A stretch of 64,000 nt of DNA from Pelagibacteraceae bacterium AG-414-E02 (GCA_003214615.1 QCLK01000002.1:140903-204902); one strand, 5' to 3'; shown: positions 23,850 to 32,502, numbered from the stretch's first letter. The notes: generated from the letters alone by a model not told the origin. Translations and numbers: made by a program.

Positions 23850-24509
23850 ATGAATATAAAAAATTATAAAGTGAAAAAAATTTCATTAGTATTTTTGATA
23901 TTTTTTTTGTTTTCTGCAGCATGTTCAAATCCAATAGATCAAACAAAACAAAATGAACTTGTACAAAGTAATCAAATTAGAATTGGAATGGGTTGTCGAA
24001 CTTTGACTGAAATGATCGGTGGCTATAGAGCTATAACGTATTTATATTTGGAAAAAAAGAACTTGCCTCAGAACTTGGCAAATAGTTATTTATTAATGTC
24101 TACTGCATCTAAAAGTGCTAATAAAAATTTTTTCTTATGTGAAAGAAAAAGGATTGATAATATTCGCATCAGACAAAGAATTAAAAAGCATATTTACGAC
24201 TATGACTTAATAAAAATATATAAGGACCCTAATGACATGATCAGATATGTATTAAGCGTATCTTCAGCGTATACTCGGATGCATATTTTATCGAGAGTAA
24301 ATCTTATTGACTATAATTTAAGTCGTCCTGAAGTGAACGTGATTCTAGACGAAATTGTTGTAAAAGAAAGGAAGTTACTTGATGAGGAAGCTAAGAGGGC
24401 AGAAAAAATTTTAAAAGAAGAAATAAAAAAAGAAAAATTAAATGTGCCTGAGGATGAAGATCAAAAAATACTAAGGAAAAAAATATTAGAAGAAATAAAC
24501 AATCAATAA
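23850..24509 (+). CDS. Putative lipoprotein, unknown function
   Basis: 219 residues. A charged start and hydrophobic stretch end in a lipobox with Cys25 (FSAAC), indicating export and lipidation. The middle (residues 40-140) is mostly helical, with RIGMGCRTLTEMIGGYRAITYLYLEK. The last 50 residues are highly charged Lys/Glu-rich and probably form a coiled coil. I do not recognise the family. It precedes the methyltransferase pair by 19 bases and may be on the same transcript. Confidence 0.65.
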   Translation: MNIKNYKVKKISLVFLIFFLFSAACSNPIDQTKQNELVQSNQIRIGMGCRTLTEMIGGYRAITYLYLEKKNLPQNLANSYLLMSTASKSANKNFFLCERKRIDNIRIRQRIKKHIYDYDLIKIYKDPNDMIRYVLSVSSAYTRMHILSRVNLIDYNLSRPEVNVILDEIVVKERKLLDEEAKRAEKILKEEIKKEKLNVPEDEDQKILRKKILEEINNQ

Positions 24510-24528
24510 GTAAGAAAAATAATTAAAT

Positions 24529-25635
24529 ATGGAGCTACAAGCCAAAAAAAAATCTTTATGGGGCACTTTTAAGAATGCCTATTTAAGGCAAAAGAATCTA
24601 AAAAAATTTTGGAATAAGCTAGATAAATCAAAATTGCCAAAAGATTTAATTGAGACATTCAATTTATATATAAACTCTCCCAGTTATAATTGGTCTTCAA
24701 AATTTTGGCGTCATGTAATGATGCTTCACTTAAATTTAATAGCAAGTGGAAAATATAAAAATTACGAAAACATAATGTCTAGACTTTATTTTACCTGGGT
24801 TGAAATGGAAGAAGATTTAATTAACAATTCTTGTAAGGAAATTCAAAATAATAAAATTGATCTAAAAGTGAATTTATTTAAAAAACAAGAAAATTTAAAT
24901 TGGACAGCTTCTATAAATCATAATTTAATTTTATTGCTTTTATATGAAAATATTAAATCAAAAAAAGTATTTAAATATTTAAATAAAATAAACAAAAATA
25001 GCTCTATAGTTGAAAATTCTTTAAATATAAATGACTTAGAAATTACTCAAGATAATCTAAATTCATTAAGTGAATATGAAAAAATCGAAGATTTATTGGG
25101 CAACTTATCTTCAAGAAAAAAGAGATTTTTGGAGGTAGGAGCAGGTTCTGGTAGAACGGCTAAAGTTATATTGTCCATTAACGATGATGCGAAGTATGTT
25201 ATTGCCGATTTGCCTCCAGCAATAGATGTTAGTTTTAAAAATATAAAAGCGAGTTTTCCAAATAAAAAAATAACAAAAGGTTTTAATCTTAATGAAATGG
25301 ATTTAAAAACAGCTTTCGAAAAAAATGATATTTTATTTATTTTTCCTCATCAAATTAAATTTTTTACAGAAAAAACATTTGATATATCTATTGCGATTGA
25401 TTGCTTACATGAAATGGATAAAAAAATTGTTAAGGATTATATGTCCAGTTTTGAACAAGTATCCAAACTGTTATATTTTAAAGTTTGGGAATACGCGGGA
25501 CTACCTTATTCCTTTTACCAACATTATTCAGTTCACAAAAAGGAAGATTATTTTATTAAAAATTCTTGGAAGGAGCATCTTAAAGAAAGATGCATTTATC
25601 CTGCAAAATTCTTTCATCTTGGTTATGAATTTTGA
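24529..25635 (+). CDS. Putative sugar O-methyltransferase
   Basis: 368 residues. A helical N-terminal half (SPSYNWSSKFWRHVMMLHLNL) is followed by a class I SAM-binding fold: motif I FLEVGAGSGRTAKVIL near residue 200, then YVIADLPPAI and DISIAIDCLHEMD. The arrangement matches the family annotated as putative sugar O-methyltransferases in surface polysaccharide loci. The substrate is unknown. Next to it are a second methyltransferase on the same strand, and a converging acyl carrier protein with an acetyltransferase-like gene. The four may form a surface-glycan decorating group (inference). Confidence 0.7.
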   Translation: MELQAKKKSLWGTFKNAYLRQKNLKKFWNKLDKSKLPKDLIETFNLYINSPSYNWSSKFWRHVMMLHLNLIASGKYKNYENIMSRLYFTWVEMEEDLINNSCKEIQNNKIDLKVNLFKKQENLNWTASINHNLILLLLYENIKSKKVFKYLNKINKNSSIVENSLNINDLEITQDNLNSLSEYEKIEDLLGNLSSRKKRFLEVGAGSGRTAKVILSINDDAKYVIADLPPAIDVSFKNIKASFPNKKITKGFNLNEMDLKTAFEKNDILFIFPHQIKFFTEKTFDISIAIDCLHEMDKKIVKDYMSSFEQVSKLLYFKVWEYAGLPYSFYQHYSVHKKEDYFIKNSWKEHLKERCIYPAKFFHLGYEF

Positions 25636-25668
25636 ATAATTTATATTTAATGTTAGTTTAATTTTATC

Positions 25669-26394
25669 ATGTATTTAATTAAAACGTTTATAAAGTTTTT
25701 ATCTTCTAAAATTTTAACTCTAAAGTTTTCAGAAAGACTTTCTCAAAATATAATTAGAAGAAATATTATCGCTCAGAAAAATCCTAAAATCGTTTCAACT
25801 GCCGCTGGAAATCCAAAATCTTTTAAAATTAATTCTTGGAATGAAATATTAAGATATAAGGTTTGGAAAAAAATCCCCGAATATATTGATACTAGCAAAG
25901 ATATTCTTTATTTAGAATTTGGTGTTTGGGAAGGGCATTCCATTAAATTCTTTGCAGAAAAATATAAAAGTAAAAATTCTGAGTTTTATGGTTTTGATAC
26001 TTTTTATGGTTTTCCCGAAGATTGCCTAGATATGAAAAAAGGTCATTATTCTACTTCTGGAGATATACCTAAAACAAGCGACTCCAGAATTAAATTTATT
26101 AAAGGACTTTTTCAGGAAACACTTACTGATTTTTTAGAAAAACTTGCAACAGAATCAAAAAAAAAAACAGTTCTGATTCATTTTGATGCACCTTTGCACT
26201 CTGCTACTCTTTTTACTTTATTTAAATTAGATGAAAAATTTAAAAATTATTATTTTATTTTTGACCAATTTGGAACTGATGAATGCAGAGCTTTTAATAG
26301 TTATAGTCAATCAACGATGAGAGAGTATGATTTATTTTTAGCAAGTATGTGGAATCGTGCCCCCGAAGTAGTTTTCGGCAAATTTAATAGTTAG
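25669..26394 (+). CDS. TylF-like SAM-dependent methyltransferase
   Basis: 241 residues with a class I methyltransferase core: YLEFGVWEGHSIKFFAEKY (SAM loop), YGFDTFYGFPED (the acidic strand and loop seen in the TylF/MycF-like group), an INDPS-like metal region replaced here by VLIHFDAPLHSATLF, and FDQFGTDECRAF. TylF-type enzymes methylate sugar hydroxyls and need a divalent metal. The Asp in HFDAP and the late DQF may serve that role. The gene starts 33 bases after the other methyltransferase and ends 8 bases from the converging acyl carrier protein gene. Confidence 0.7.
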   Translation: MYLIKTFIKFLSSKILTLKFSERLSQNIIRRNIIAQKNPKIVSTAAGNPKSFKINSWNEILRYKVWKKIPEYIDTSKDILYLEFGVWEGHSIKFFAEKYKSKNSEFYGFDTFYGFPEDCLDMKKGHYSTSGDIPKTSDSRIKFIKGLFQETLTDFLEKLATESKKKTVLIHFDAPLHSATLFTLFKLDEKFKNYYFIFDQFGTDECRAFNSYSQSTMREYDLFLASMWNRAPEVVFGKFNS

Positions 26395-26402
26395 TTTTTA
26401 AT

Positions 26403-26666
26403 TTAACTTTCTAAAATTGAAACAAGATCTTTTATATTTAACTTTTCTTTTTTTTCAAGAAAAACTTTATCCATCAGATTTATTTTTATATTTAGATCTT
26501 TAAGAAGTTTCTTTTCTAATAACATCAAAAAATTAACAATAGCCATGGAGTCCAAAGTGCTGTTCTGGCCAATTAATTCAAAATCATCTATATTTTGAAT
26601 TTTAAATTTGTCTTGGGATTTATTGAATTCTTTTATTGAACTATCAACCGCTTCTTTAATATCCAT
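26403..26666 (-). CDS. Stand-alone acyl carrier protein
   Basis: 87 residues with the phosphopantetheine-attachment pattern STLDSMAIVNFLMLLE. Ser40 is the expected attachment site, and the four-helix pattern and acidic character fit an ACP. It is not the housekeeping fatty-acid ACP: it sits 2 bases after an acetyltransferase-like gene and inside a methyltransferase patch. It may therefore carry an acyl or amino-acyl group for a dedicated transfer reaction (inference). Confidence 0.78.
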   Translation of the reverse strand: MDIKEAVDSSIKEFNKSQDKFKIQNIDDFELIGQNSTLDSMAIVNFLMLLEKKLLKDLNIKINLMDKVFLEKKEKLNIKDLVSILES

Positions 26667-26668
26667 GT

Positions 26669-27748
26669 TTACAAACTAAATATTGCATCTCCATCTGTCA
26701 ATGATAAGTCCAACATAGTTTCATTATTAAATAGGATATTTTCTATTTCAGGATTTGAATTTTTAACAAGAAAGCTAAAGTTGTTAATTTTTTTATCTAC
26801 AAAACCTATTTTTTTAAACAAATTTTTTTTATATTTATTAAAGCCAATAACATCTACCAGATCACAATTTAATTTTTTTGAAATTAAAATACACTTCTTT
26901 ATCATCTCACTTATTTTAAGTTCATCTTCATTAATAAATGATAACTCTACCACAGTTGATTTTTTCAACTTGTAATTTTTTTCATAGTTAACAACAAAAA
27001 CTAAAAATCCCGTAAGTTTATGGCTATCATAATTTTTAATAACCCATAAATTGTCTGTATTTATTAGTCTTGCGTATTTCCAATTGAGCCACTCACAATC
27101 TTTCGAAGAATACAAAATTTCTTTTTTTTTTAAATTATTATTGAAATCATCAAAATCTGAACCAAAATTATTACTTATACTGAAATTATTACTTATTCCT
27201 AAATCGGTTTTTTTAAATAAAATATTTTTAAAACTTTTTATATCTTCGATTAGACTTTTGTTAAAAGAAAATTTTTTTATATAATTAATTATGATTTTTC
27301 TTTTATTTAGCATGTAGACCATTCTATTAAAATATTCGTATTGTGAAATTTTTTTAGCTTTAAATGCTTCCATCACCTTTTCCGAAATTTCATTTGCTGT
27401 ATTGGTAATATAGAGATCTATGTTTTTTTGATTAAGAAATTTTGATCTAATGTCTAGGGCAAATGACCTATATTTATTATCAATGACCCAATTACCACAA
27501 ATAGCTGCTAAATAATTTCTATTTTTGTAATAAAAGGTAAACGGTATATTATGTATAAGCCCAACTATCTCATTTTTTGGATCTACTAATTTCCAACCAA
27601 TTGTCCAATCTTTTTGTGATTTAATTATAAATGGATTTTTTCCCCATATACTAGTCCAATCATTTTTTTTTAGTACATCTAGTTTATATTTTTTTGAAAG
27701 ATTTTTAACTTGCTCATAATCCTCAAGTGTCAATTTTTCCAAATTCAT
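26669..27748 (-). CDS. GNAT-like acyltransferase, partner of the adjacent ACP
   Basis: 359 residues. The N-terminal part (LTLEDYEQVKNLSKKY, then GWKLVDPKNEIVGLIHNIPFTFYYKNRNYLAAICGNWVIDNKYRS) looks like a GNAT acyl-CoA-type fold with the strand-4 region before the acyl-donor loop. A second GNAT-like half follows at about 200-350 (LWVIKNYDSHKLTGFLVFVV, then CDLVDVIGFNKYKKNLFKKIGF). The motifs are weak, so this is a family-level call. It lies upstream of the ACP on the same strand with a 2-base gap, suggesting that it uses acyl-ACP as donor. Confidence 0.55.
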   Translation of the reverse strand: MNLEKLTLEDYEQVKNLSKKYKLDVLKKNDWTSIWGKNPFIIKSQKDWTIGWKLVDPKNEIVGLIHNIPFTFYYKNRNYLAAICGNWVIDNKYRSFALDIRSKFLNQKNIDLYITNTANEISEKVMEAFKAKKISQYEYFNRMVYMLNKRKIIINYIKKFSFNKSLIEDIKSFKNILFKKTDLGISNNFSISNNFGSDFDDFNNNLKKKEILYSSKDCEWLNWKYARLINTDNLWVIKNYDSHKLTGFLVFVVNYEKNYKLKKSTVVELSFINEDELKISEMIKKCILISKKLNCDLVDVIGFNKYKKNLFKKIGFVDKKINNFSFLVKNSNPEIENILFNNETMLDLSLTDGDAIFSL

Positions 27749-27780
27749 AAGATATTTAATATATATTTATACTTAAATTT

Positions 27781-27857
<77 letters not shown>

Positions 27858-27900
27858 ATAATGTTTATTTTAAATAAATTTTATATCCTAAAGCAAAAAA

Positions 27901-28095
27901 TTAATAGTTATTTTTCATTCTTTGAATTTTTCTTGATCTTTTAATATTTTCTTGCTTTTCTCTCTTTTTTCTTTCTGAAGGTTTTTCGTAATTGCTTTTG
28001 ATTTTTAAAATTTTAAAAAAACCTTCTCTTTGAAGCTTTCTTTTTAAAATTTTTAAAGCTTGATCAACATTGTTATCTTTTACCTCTATTTTAAT
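27901..28095 (-). CDS. rpsU: Ribosomal protein S21, ATT start codon
   Basis: A 64-residue small basic 30S protein. From the proposed start the product reads MKIEVKDNNVDQALKILK, then LQREGFFKIL, YEKPSERKKREK and a Lys/Arg-rich tail ending MKNNY, all typical of S21. The frame has an in-frame TAG only four codons upstream, and no ATG, GTG or TTG before residue 60. A perfect AGGAGG stands five bases before the ATT at 28095, so ATT is the best start and ATA two codons later the only nearby alternative. It lies between purE and tRNA-fMet. The call assumes no sequencing error at the start. Confidence 0.9.
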   Translation of the reverse strand: MKIEVKDNNVDQALKILKRKLQREGFFKILKIKSNYEKPSERKKREKQENIKRSRKIQRMKNNY

Positions 28096-28106
28096 AACTA
28101 CCTCCT
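28093..28106 (-). promoter_or_regulatory. Shine-Dalgarno and ATT start of rpsU
   Basis: On the minus strand AGGAGG (28101-28106) is followed by TAGTT and then ATT (28093-28095). The SD matches the anti-SD fully. A strong SD with a non-AUG start resembles the arrangement in infC, where IF3 discriminates against AUU. This site decides the gene start. Confidence 0.75.
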
Positions 28107-28156
28107 AGTTTAAAGTGGACTAAGTATCATTAATAAAAAAGATTGTCTAGCAAGAA

Positions 28157-28639
28157 CTAAAAGGGTTTTTTTGGTACCTTTTTCTCAAAATTTTTTCTGT
28201 AAATTAAGAGTCTTTTATGAATTTTTTCGTACCTTGTAGACAAAATTGAAACTGCCAATAAAGCAGCGTTTATTGCTCCAGCTTTTCCAATAGCAAGAGT
28301 TCCAACAGGTATCCCGCTTGGCATTTGAACTGTCGAAAGTAAACTGTCTAAGCCTTTTAACTTACTTTCTGTTGGCACCCCAAGCACGGGCAATGTAGTC
28401 AAAGAAGCTGTAACCCCAGCTAAGTGTGCAGACATTCCCGCTGCAGCAATTATTACTTCCATTTTATTTTTTTCAGCTTCTTTAAGAAATTTGTGTAATC
28501 TTTTTGGTGTTCTGTGAGCAGATATAACTCTTACATCATGTTTAATTTTAAATTTTTTTAAAGTGTCGCTGCAATGTTCCATGACACCATTCCAATCAGA
28601 TTTGCTACCCATTATTATACCTACTAAACTTTTTGACAT
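28157..28639 (-). CDS. purE: PurE, N5-CAIR mutase
   Basis: Converts N5-CAIR to CAIR in purine synthesis. Class I motifs: MGSKSDWNGVMEH, ISAHRTPKRLHKF with the catalytic His, AAAGMSAHLAGV, GVPTESK and STVQMPSGIPVGTLAIG. It has 160 residues, full length. Class I PurE normally needs PurK, often the next gene, but here rpsU follows, so purK must be elsewhere or absent. Confidence 0.96.
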   Translation of the reverse strand: MSKSLVGIIMGSKSDWNGVMEHCSDTLKKFKIKHDVRVISAHRTPKRLHKFLKEAEKNKMEVIIAAAGMSAHLAGVTASLTTLPVLGVPTESKLKGLDSLLSTVQMPSGIPVGTLAIGKAGAINAALLAVSILSTRYEKIHKRLLIYRKNFEKKVPKKPF

Positions 28640-28665
28640 AATGTTTTTATTTATAACAATTTTTT

Positions 28666-29232
28666 TTAAGACTCTATTTTTTGATTCTCTTTTTCTTTCT
28701 TTTTTCTTGCAATTCTTCTTTCAGCTTTTTCGTTAGCTTTTATAATATCAAATTGAGAGCATAAATTAGAAGCAACGGGGTCTTTTTGTATTAAATTTGA
28801 GGAGTTCCAATATTTATTATTTTTAATCAAAGTAACTGTATTTTTTGTGCTACCGATAAGTTTTCCTATTTGTCCATCTGAGAGCTGAGGATAATTTTTA
28901 ATTAGCCACAGGGCAGCATTGGGCCTATCTTGTCTTTTTGATAACGGGATATATTTCTGTACTTTTTTTTCTTCTTTTATATCTATGGTTTTTTTTGTTA
29001 TTACAAGAGGCTTACTAGTATCATTTGAACAAGCTTCTATTTCTTCTCTGGTTAATTGACCTGCTAAAATTGGATTATATGCTTTTATTCCTTTAGCCAC
29101 ATCACCATCAGCAATACCTTTAACTTCAAGTTCATGAAGGTCACAAAAATCAGCAATTTGTTTAAAACTTATTTTTGTATTTTCAACGAGCCAAACAGCG
29201 GTCGCCTTTGGCATAAAAGGTTTTTCTTTCAT
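28666..29232 (-). CDS. trcR: TrcR/DUF1013-family cell cycle transcriptional regulator
   Basis: 188 residues matching the alphaproteobacterial DUF1013 family: MPKATAVWLVENTKISFKQIADFCDLHELEVKGIADGD, then NPILAGQLTREEIE, and a second helix-turn-helix-like segment RPNAALWLIKNYPQLSDGQIGKLIGSTKNTV. The family is named for Rickettsia/Brucella TrcR, a proposed cell-cycle-linked regulator. The C-terminus is Lys/Glu-rich. It follows rpmE by 2 bases and precedes purE. The start at 29232 begins MKEKPFMPK; the Met at residue 7 is a possible alternative. Confidence 0.85.
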   Translation of the reverse strand: MKEKPFMPKATAVWLVENTKISFKQIADFCDLHELEVKGIADGDVAKGIKAYNPILAGQLTREEIEACSNDTSKPLVITKKTIDIKEEKKVQKYIPLSKRQDRPNAALWLIKNYPQLSDGQIGKLIGSTKNTVTLIKNNKYWNSSNLIQKDPVASNLCSQFDIIKANEKAERRIARKKKEKENQKIES

Positions 29233-29234
29233 TA

Positions 29235-29465
29235 TTATTTTTTAGTTTCAGAACGCAAATTTTTAAATTTTTTGAAAAATTTACTTACTCTGCCTTTATC
29301 CAAAACCTTTTGATTTCCACCTGTCCAAGCAGCATGTGATTTTGGGTCAATTTCAAGTTTTAATGTTTCACCTTCTTTACCCCAGGTTGACATAGTTTCA
29401 AAATGACTACCATCGGTCATTACAACCTTAATTTTATGATAATTTGGATGTGTATTTTTTTTCAT
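29235..29465 (-). CDS. rpmE: Ribosomal protein L31
   Basis: A 76-residue 50S protein: [44 protein letters not shown], then [15 protein letters not shown]. The frame extends 13 codons further upstream, but L31 begins at the internal MKKNTHPNY, so the start is set at 29465. It lacks the four zinc-binding cysteines of the C+ form, as is usual in many alphaproteobacteria. It is followed 2 bases later by trcR. Confidence 0.94.
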   Translation of the reverse strand: MKKNTHPNYHKIKVVMTDGSHFETMSTWGKEGETLKLEIDPKSHAAWTGGNQKVLDKGRVSKFFKKFKNLRSETKK

Positions 29466-29515
29466 ATCGGACCATTTAATATAATAAAACAAAATAATTA
29501 ACAACAGTAAATTAA

Positions 29516-30301
29516 CTACTTTAAAATCTCAATCATTTCTCTATTAATTTTGGAATTGCCAGCCAAAAGAGTTTTATTTTGATTGTATTTATTTTCTCCG
29601 TTAAAATCAGTTACATATCCTCCGGCTTCTCTAACAAGGATTATTCCAGCAGCAATATCCCAATAATTTAAATCTCTTGACCAAAAACCATCACATCTTC
29701 CCGCAGCGACATATGCCATATCTAATGAACCGCTACCAAATTTTCTTATGGGAATACCTACTTTTAATGAAAATTTTTTGTATTCTTTAAAAGTTAATTC
29801 TCTATTTTCAGAATCATATCTAGGACCTCCAGAAAAAATAATACAATCTTTCAAATCTGATCTAGAAGAGACTCTCATACGCTGATTATTTATATAAGAT
29901 CCATTACCCTTCTCAGCGGTAAACATTTCATCTTTGATAGGATCATAAACTATCCCGCAAATTATTTCTTTATCATGCTCTAGACCTATGGATATTGCAA
30001 AATGAGGTATTCCATGTAGAAAGTTTGAAGTTCCATCAATGGGATCAATAATCCATCTAAAAGACTCATCGTTATTTATTTCTCCGATTTCTTCACTTAA
30101 AATTGAATAATTCGGTCTTGCTTTTTGAAGCTCTTCAATCAAAATTTTTTCTACCTTTTTATCAGAGGCTGTTACAAAATCTCCTGGTCCTTTAAGAGAG
30201 ACCTGCAGTTTTTCAATTTCTCCAAAATCTCTTATTAAAGTTTTGGCAGCTTTCCTGCATACTTTAATCATTACGTTTATATTTGCGGAAGTAAGTTTCA
30301 T
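29516..30301 (-). CDS. suhB: Inositol monophosphatase family protein (SuhB-like)
   Basis: A 261-residue Mg-dependent phosphatase fold. Metal motifs: LSEEIGEI (Glu), [24 protein letters not shown] (DxxD and following Gly-Thr) and [18 protein letters not shown] (second Asp). SuhB-type proteins hydrolyse inositol-1-phosphate in vitro and in enterobacteria also act in rRNA antitermination complexes. Which role applies here is unknown. It starts next to the end of efp on the same strand. Confidence 0.92.
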   Translation of the reverse strand: MKLTSANINVMIKVCRKAAKTLIRDFGEIEKLQVSLKGPGDFVTASDKKVEKILIEELQKARPNYSILSEEIGEINNDESFRWIIDPIDGTSNFLHGIPHFAISIGLEHDKEIICGIVYDPIKDEMFTAEKGNGSYINNQRMRVSSRSDLKDCIIFSGGPRYDSENRELTFKEYKKFSLKVGIPIRKFGSGSLDMAYVAAGRCDGFWSRDLNYWDIAAGIILVREAGGYVTDFNGENKYNQNKTLLAGNSKINREMIEILK

Positions 30302-30865
30302 TTATTTAATTTTTTTTATGTATTCCAAAGTTCTTGTATCCAATAAAATTTTATCTTCAGAATTAATAAATGGCGGAACCATAATATTTATTCCATTTTC
30401 AAGAGTTGCAGGTTTATAGGAAGATGAAGCGGTTTGACCTTTGATAGCAGCGTCTGTAGTAACAATTTTTAGCTCAATGGATAATGGTAGATCAACAGCT
30501 AAAGCTTGATCATCGTAAAACTGTACATTCACCTCCATATTTTCTTTTAGTAGTTTACTTTTTTCTCCCAGCAAAGATTTACTGATTTGAATTTGTTCAA
30601 AATTAGCTTGATCCATAAAATGGCAATTTTCTTTATCTTCATATAAAAAATTAAATTTTTTATCTTCTAAGATAGCCCTTTCGATTGTATCGCTTGATCT
30701 AAATCTTTCATTTAATTTTGTTCCCCTTTTTATGCTTTTTAATTCTAGCTGATTAAACGCACCACCTTTTCCAGGTTTTACATGTTGAGCTTTTACAACT
30801 GACCATAAATCATCTTTATGTTCAATTATCATTCCTGGTTTAATTTCATTTCCTGATATTTTCAT
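30302..30865 (-). CDS. efp: Elongation factor P
   Basis: 187 residues in the three-domain EF-P layout. EF-P enters stalled ribosomes at polyproline stretches. The N-terminal KOW-like domain has KPGKGGAF, with Lys33 at the tip, the residue modified in many bacteria. The C-terminal OB domain ends DTRTLEYIKKIK. The EpmA/EpmB-type modification genes are not in this window. It is directly followed by suhB. Confidence 0.97.
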   Translation of the reverse strand: MKISGNEIKPGMIIEHKDDLWSVVKAQHVKPGKGGAFNQLELKSIKRGTKLNERFRSSDTIERAILEDKKFNFLYEDKENCHFMDQANFEQIQISKSLLGEKSKLLKENMEVNVQFYDDQALAVDLPLSIELKIVTTDAAIKGQTASSSYKPATLENGINIMVPPFINSEDKILLDTRTLEYIKKIK

Positions 30866-30867
30866 TT

Positions 30868-31476
30868 TTATTTAAATTTTTTTATTGCTGAAACAGGATC
30901 CAATTTTTTGTTATTCCAAACATAATTGGAGCAAGCAATAAAATTCGCTCCATTGGACAAAATTTTTTTATAATTAGAACTATTAATTCCACCTATTGCA
31001 ACGGTGGGCATATTAATTTTTTTTTTAGTCCAACGCAATATTTCTAAGTTGGCTCTAAAGTTAGTTTTTTTTGTTGAAGATTTGAAAAAAGATCCAAAGG
31101 CAACATAATTTGCTCCATTTTTTTTTGCTTTAAGAGCTAATTTTTTTGAGTTATGACAAGTTATTCCAATAATTTTATTTTTACCTAAAATTTTTCTACT
31201 ATTAATAAAATTCATATCTTTTTGACCAATATGACATCCATCAGCACCAACCTTTTTTGCTAAAAGTGGCTTGTCGTTGATCAGAAATTTAACATTGTTT
31301 TTTTTAACTATTTTTTTAACTTTTTTGGATATTTTAAATAAGTTTGAATTAGATATGTTTTTTAATCTTAACTGAAAATATTTTACTTTATTAGTTTTTA
31401 ATACATCATTAAGATCTTTATAAAACTTCGCTCCCCTTATTTTTTGAGGAGATATCAAGTAAATATATTTTTTCAA
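30868..31476 (-). CDS. thiE: Thiamine-phosphate synthase
   Basis: TIM-barrel enzyme joining HMP pyrophosphate and the thiazole phosphate. Signatures: YFQLRLKN, FLINDKPLLAKKVGADGCHIGQKD, ITCHNSKKLALKAKKNGANYVAFGSFFKSSTKK, and VAIGGINSSN for the phosphate. Length 202 residues is normal. Thi genes often occur piecemeal in SAR11-type genomes that import precursors. thiD lies at 50496 in this window, but no thiC or thiG was seen. It sits between fba and efp. Confidence 0.9.
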   Translation of the reverse strand: MKKYIYLISPQKIRGAKFYKDLNDVLKTNKVKYFQLRLKNISNSNLFKISKKVKKIVKKNNVKFLINDKPLLAKKVGADGCHIGQKDMNFINSRKILGKNKIIGITCHNSKKLALKAKKNGANYVAFGSFFKSSTKKTNFRANLEILRWTKKKINMPTVAIGGINSSNYKKILSNGANFIACSNYVWNNKKLDPVSAIKKFK

Positions 31477-31482
31477 TTTAAA

Positions 31483-32502
31483 TTAGGCCGTTAATTGTTT
31501 TTCTAAATTCAAGTTCCATTTTGCTGAAGTAGAAAGCCCATTCATTTTAGATCTATGATTAAAGATTTTTTGAGTTTTATTTATATCTTTAATATCTCTT
31601 GCCCAACTTTTCAGTGCACTTTGTTGTAACGCTCTACCGTATGAAAAGCTCATTAAAAAACTTGTATCATTAATTTTATTTATTTCATTTAGATTCTGCG
31701 TTGCTTCAATTTCGGTCTGTCCGCCTGATAAAAAAGCAATACCAGGAACTTCACTAGGCACATTTTCTTTTAAACATTTGAGTGTCATTTTGGCTATTTC
31801 CTGAGAGTTATTTTTAGTTTTTGATTTATTTCCAGGCAATATCATATTTGGTTTTAATATTGTTCCTTTAAGATTGATATTGTGTAATTTTAACTCTTTG
31901 TAGCATTCCTTCAAAACAGAAGATGTAACATCATAACACCTATTAATATCATGTTCGCCATCCATTAACACTTCTGGTTCAACAATTGGAACCATTTTTG
32001 CTTCTTGTACTAAAGCAGAATATCTTGCTAGAGCATGAGCATTAGATTTTATTGCTAGCGCAGAAGGATATTTTTTGGAAATAATGTATACAGCTCTCCA
32101 TTTTGTAAATCTTGCGCCTAAGTTGTAATATTCAGCTAATCTTTCTCTAAGACCATCCAACCCTTCAGTAATTTTTTCGTCGGGAGAACCAGCTAGTTTC
32201 TTTGCGCCAGTATCCACTTTAATTCCAGGGATTGATCCAAAACTTTTAATTAGTTCTGGCACAGTTTTTCCAGAAGAGGTTTTTTGTTTTATAGTTTCGT
32301 CATAAAGTATCACACCACCAATATGATTTTTCATTCCTTCAGCAGAAAACAATGTTTCTCTAAATTTAAGTCTATTTTCTGGAGTAGATTCAACATTCAC
32401 ACTAGATAATCTTTTTGTCATTGTTCCAGTACTTTCATCGGCAGCTAATATACCTTTACCTTTAGCTACCATTTGTTTTGCAATATTTTCTATTTCATTC
32501 AT
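31483..32502 (-). CDS. fba: Fructose-bisphosphate aldolase, class I
   Basis: Schiff-base aldolase interconverting fructose 1,6-bisphosphate with dihydroxyacetone phosphate and glyceraldehyde 3-phosphate. The catalytic Lys is K217 in LKPNMILPG. Other family blocks: KGILAADESTGTMTKR, GVILYDETIKQ, ARFTKWRAVY, VPIVEPEVLMDGEHD and FLSGGQTEIEAT. At 339 residues it is the eukaryote-like class I form found in many alphaproteobacteria after pgk. It overlaps the pgk end by 8 bases. Confidence 0.96.
   Translation of the reverse strand: MNEIENIAKQMVAKGKGILAADESTGTMTKRLSSVNVESTPENRLKFRETLFSAEGMKNHIGGVILYDETIKQKTSSGKTVPELIKSFGSIPGIKVDTGAKKLAGSPDEKITEGLDGLRERLAEYYNLGARFTKWRAVYIISKKYPSALAIKSNAHALARYSALVQEAKMVPIVEPEVLMDGEHDINRCYDVTSSVLKECYKELKLHNINLKGTILKPNMILPGNKSKTKNNSQEIAKMTLKCLKENVPSEVPGIAFLSGGQTEIEATQNLNEINKINDTSFLMSFSYGRALQQSALKSWARDIKDINKTQKIFNHRSKMNGLSTSAKWNLNLEKQLTA

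Noticed and set aside
29466..29504. Longer start for ribosomal protein L31
   Set aside because: The extra 13 residues are hydrophobic and precede the conserved MKKNTHPNY start.
30868..31500. TPP riboswitch ahead of thiE
   Set aside because: Only 6 bases separate thiE from fba, so there is no leader; none was seen before thiD either, which overlaps glmM.
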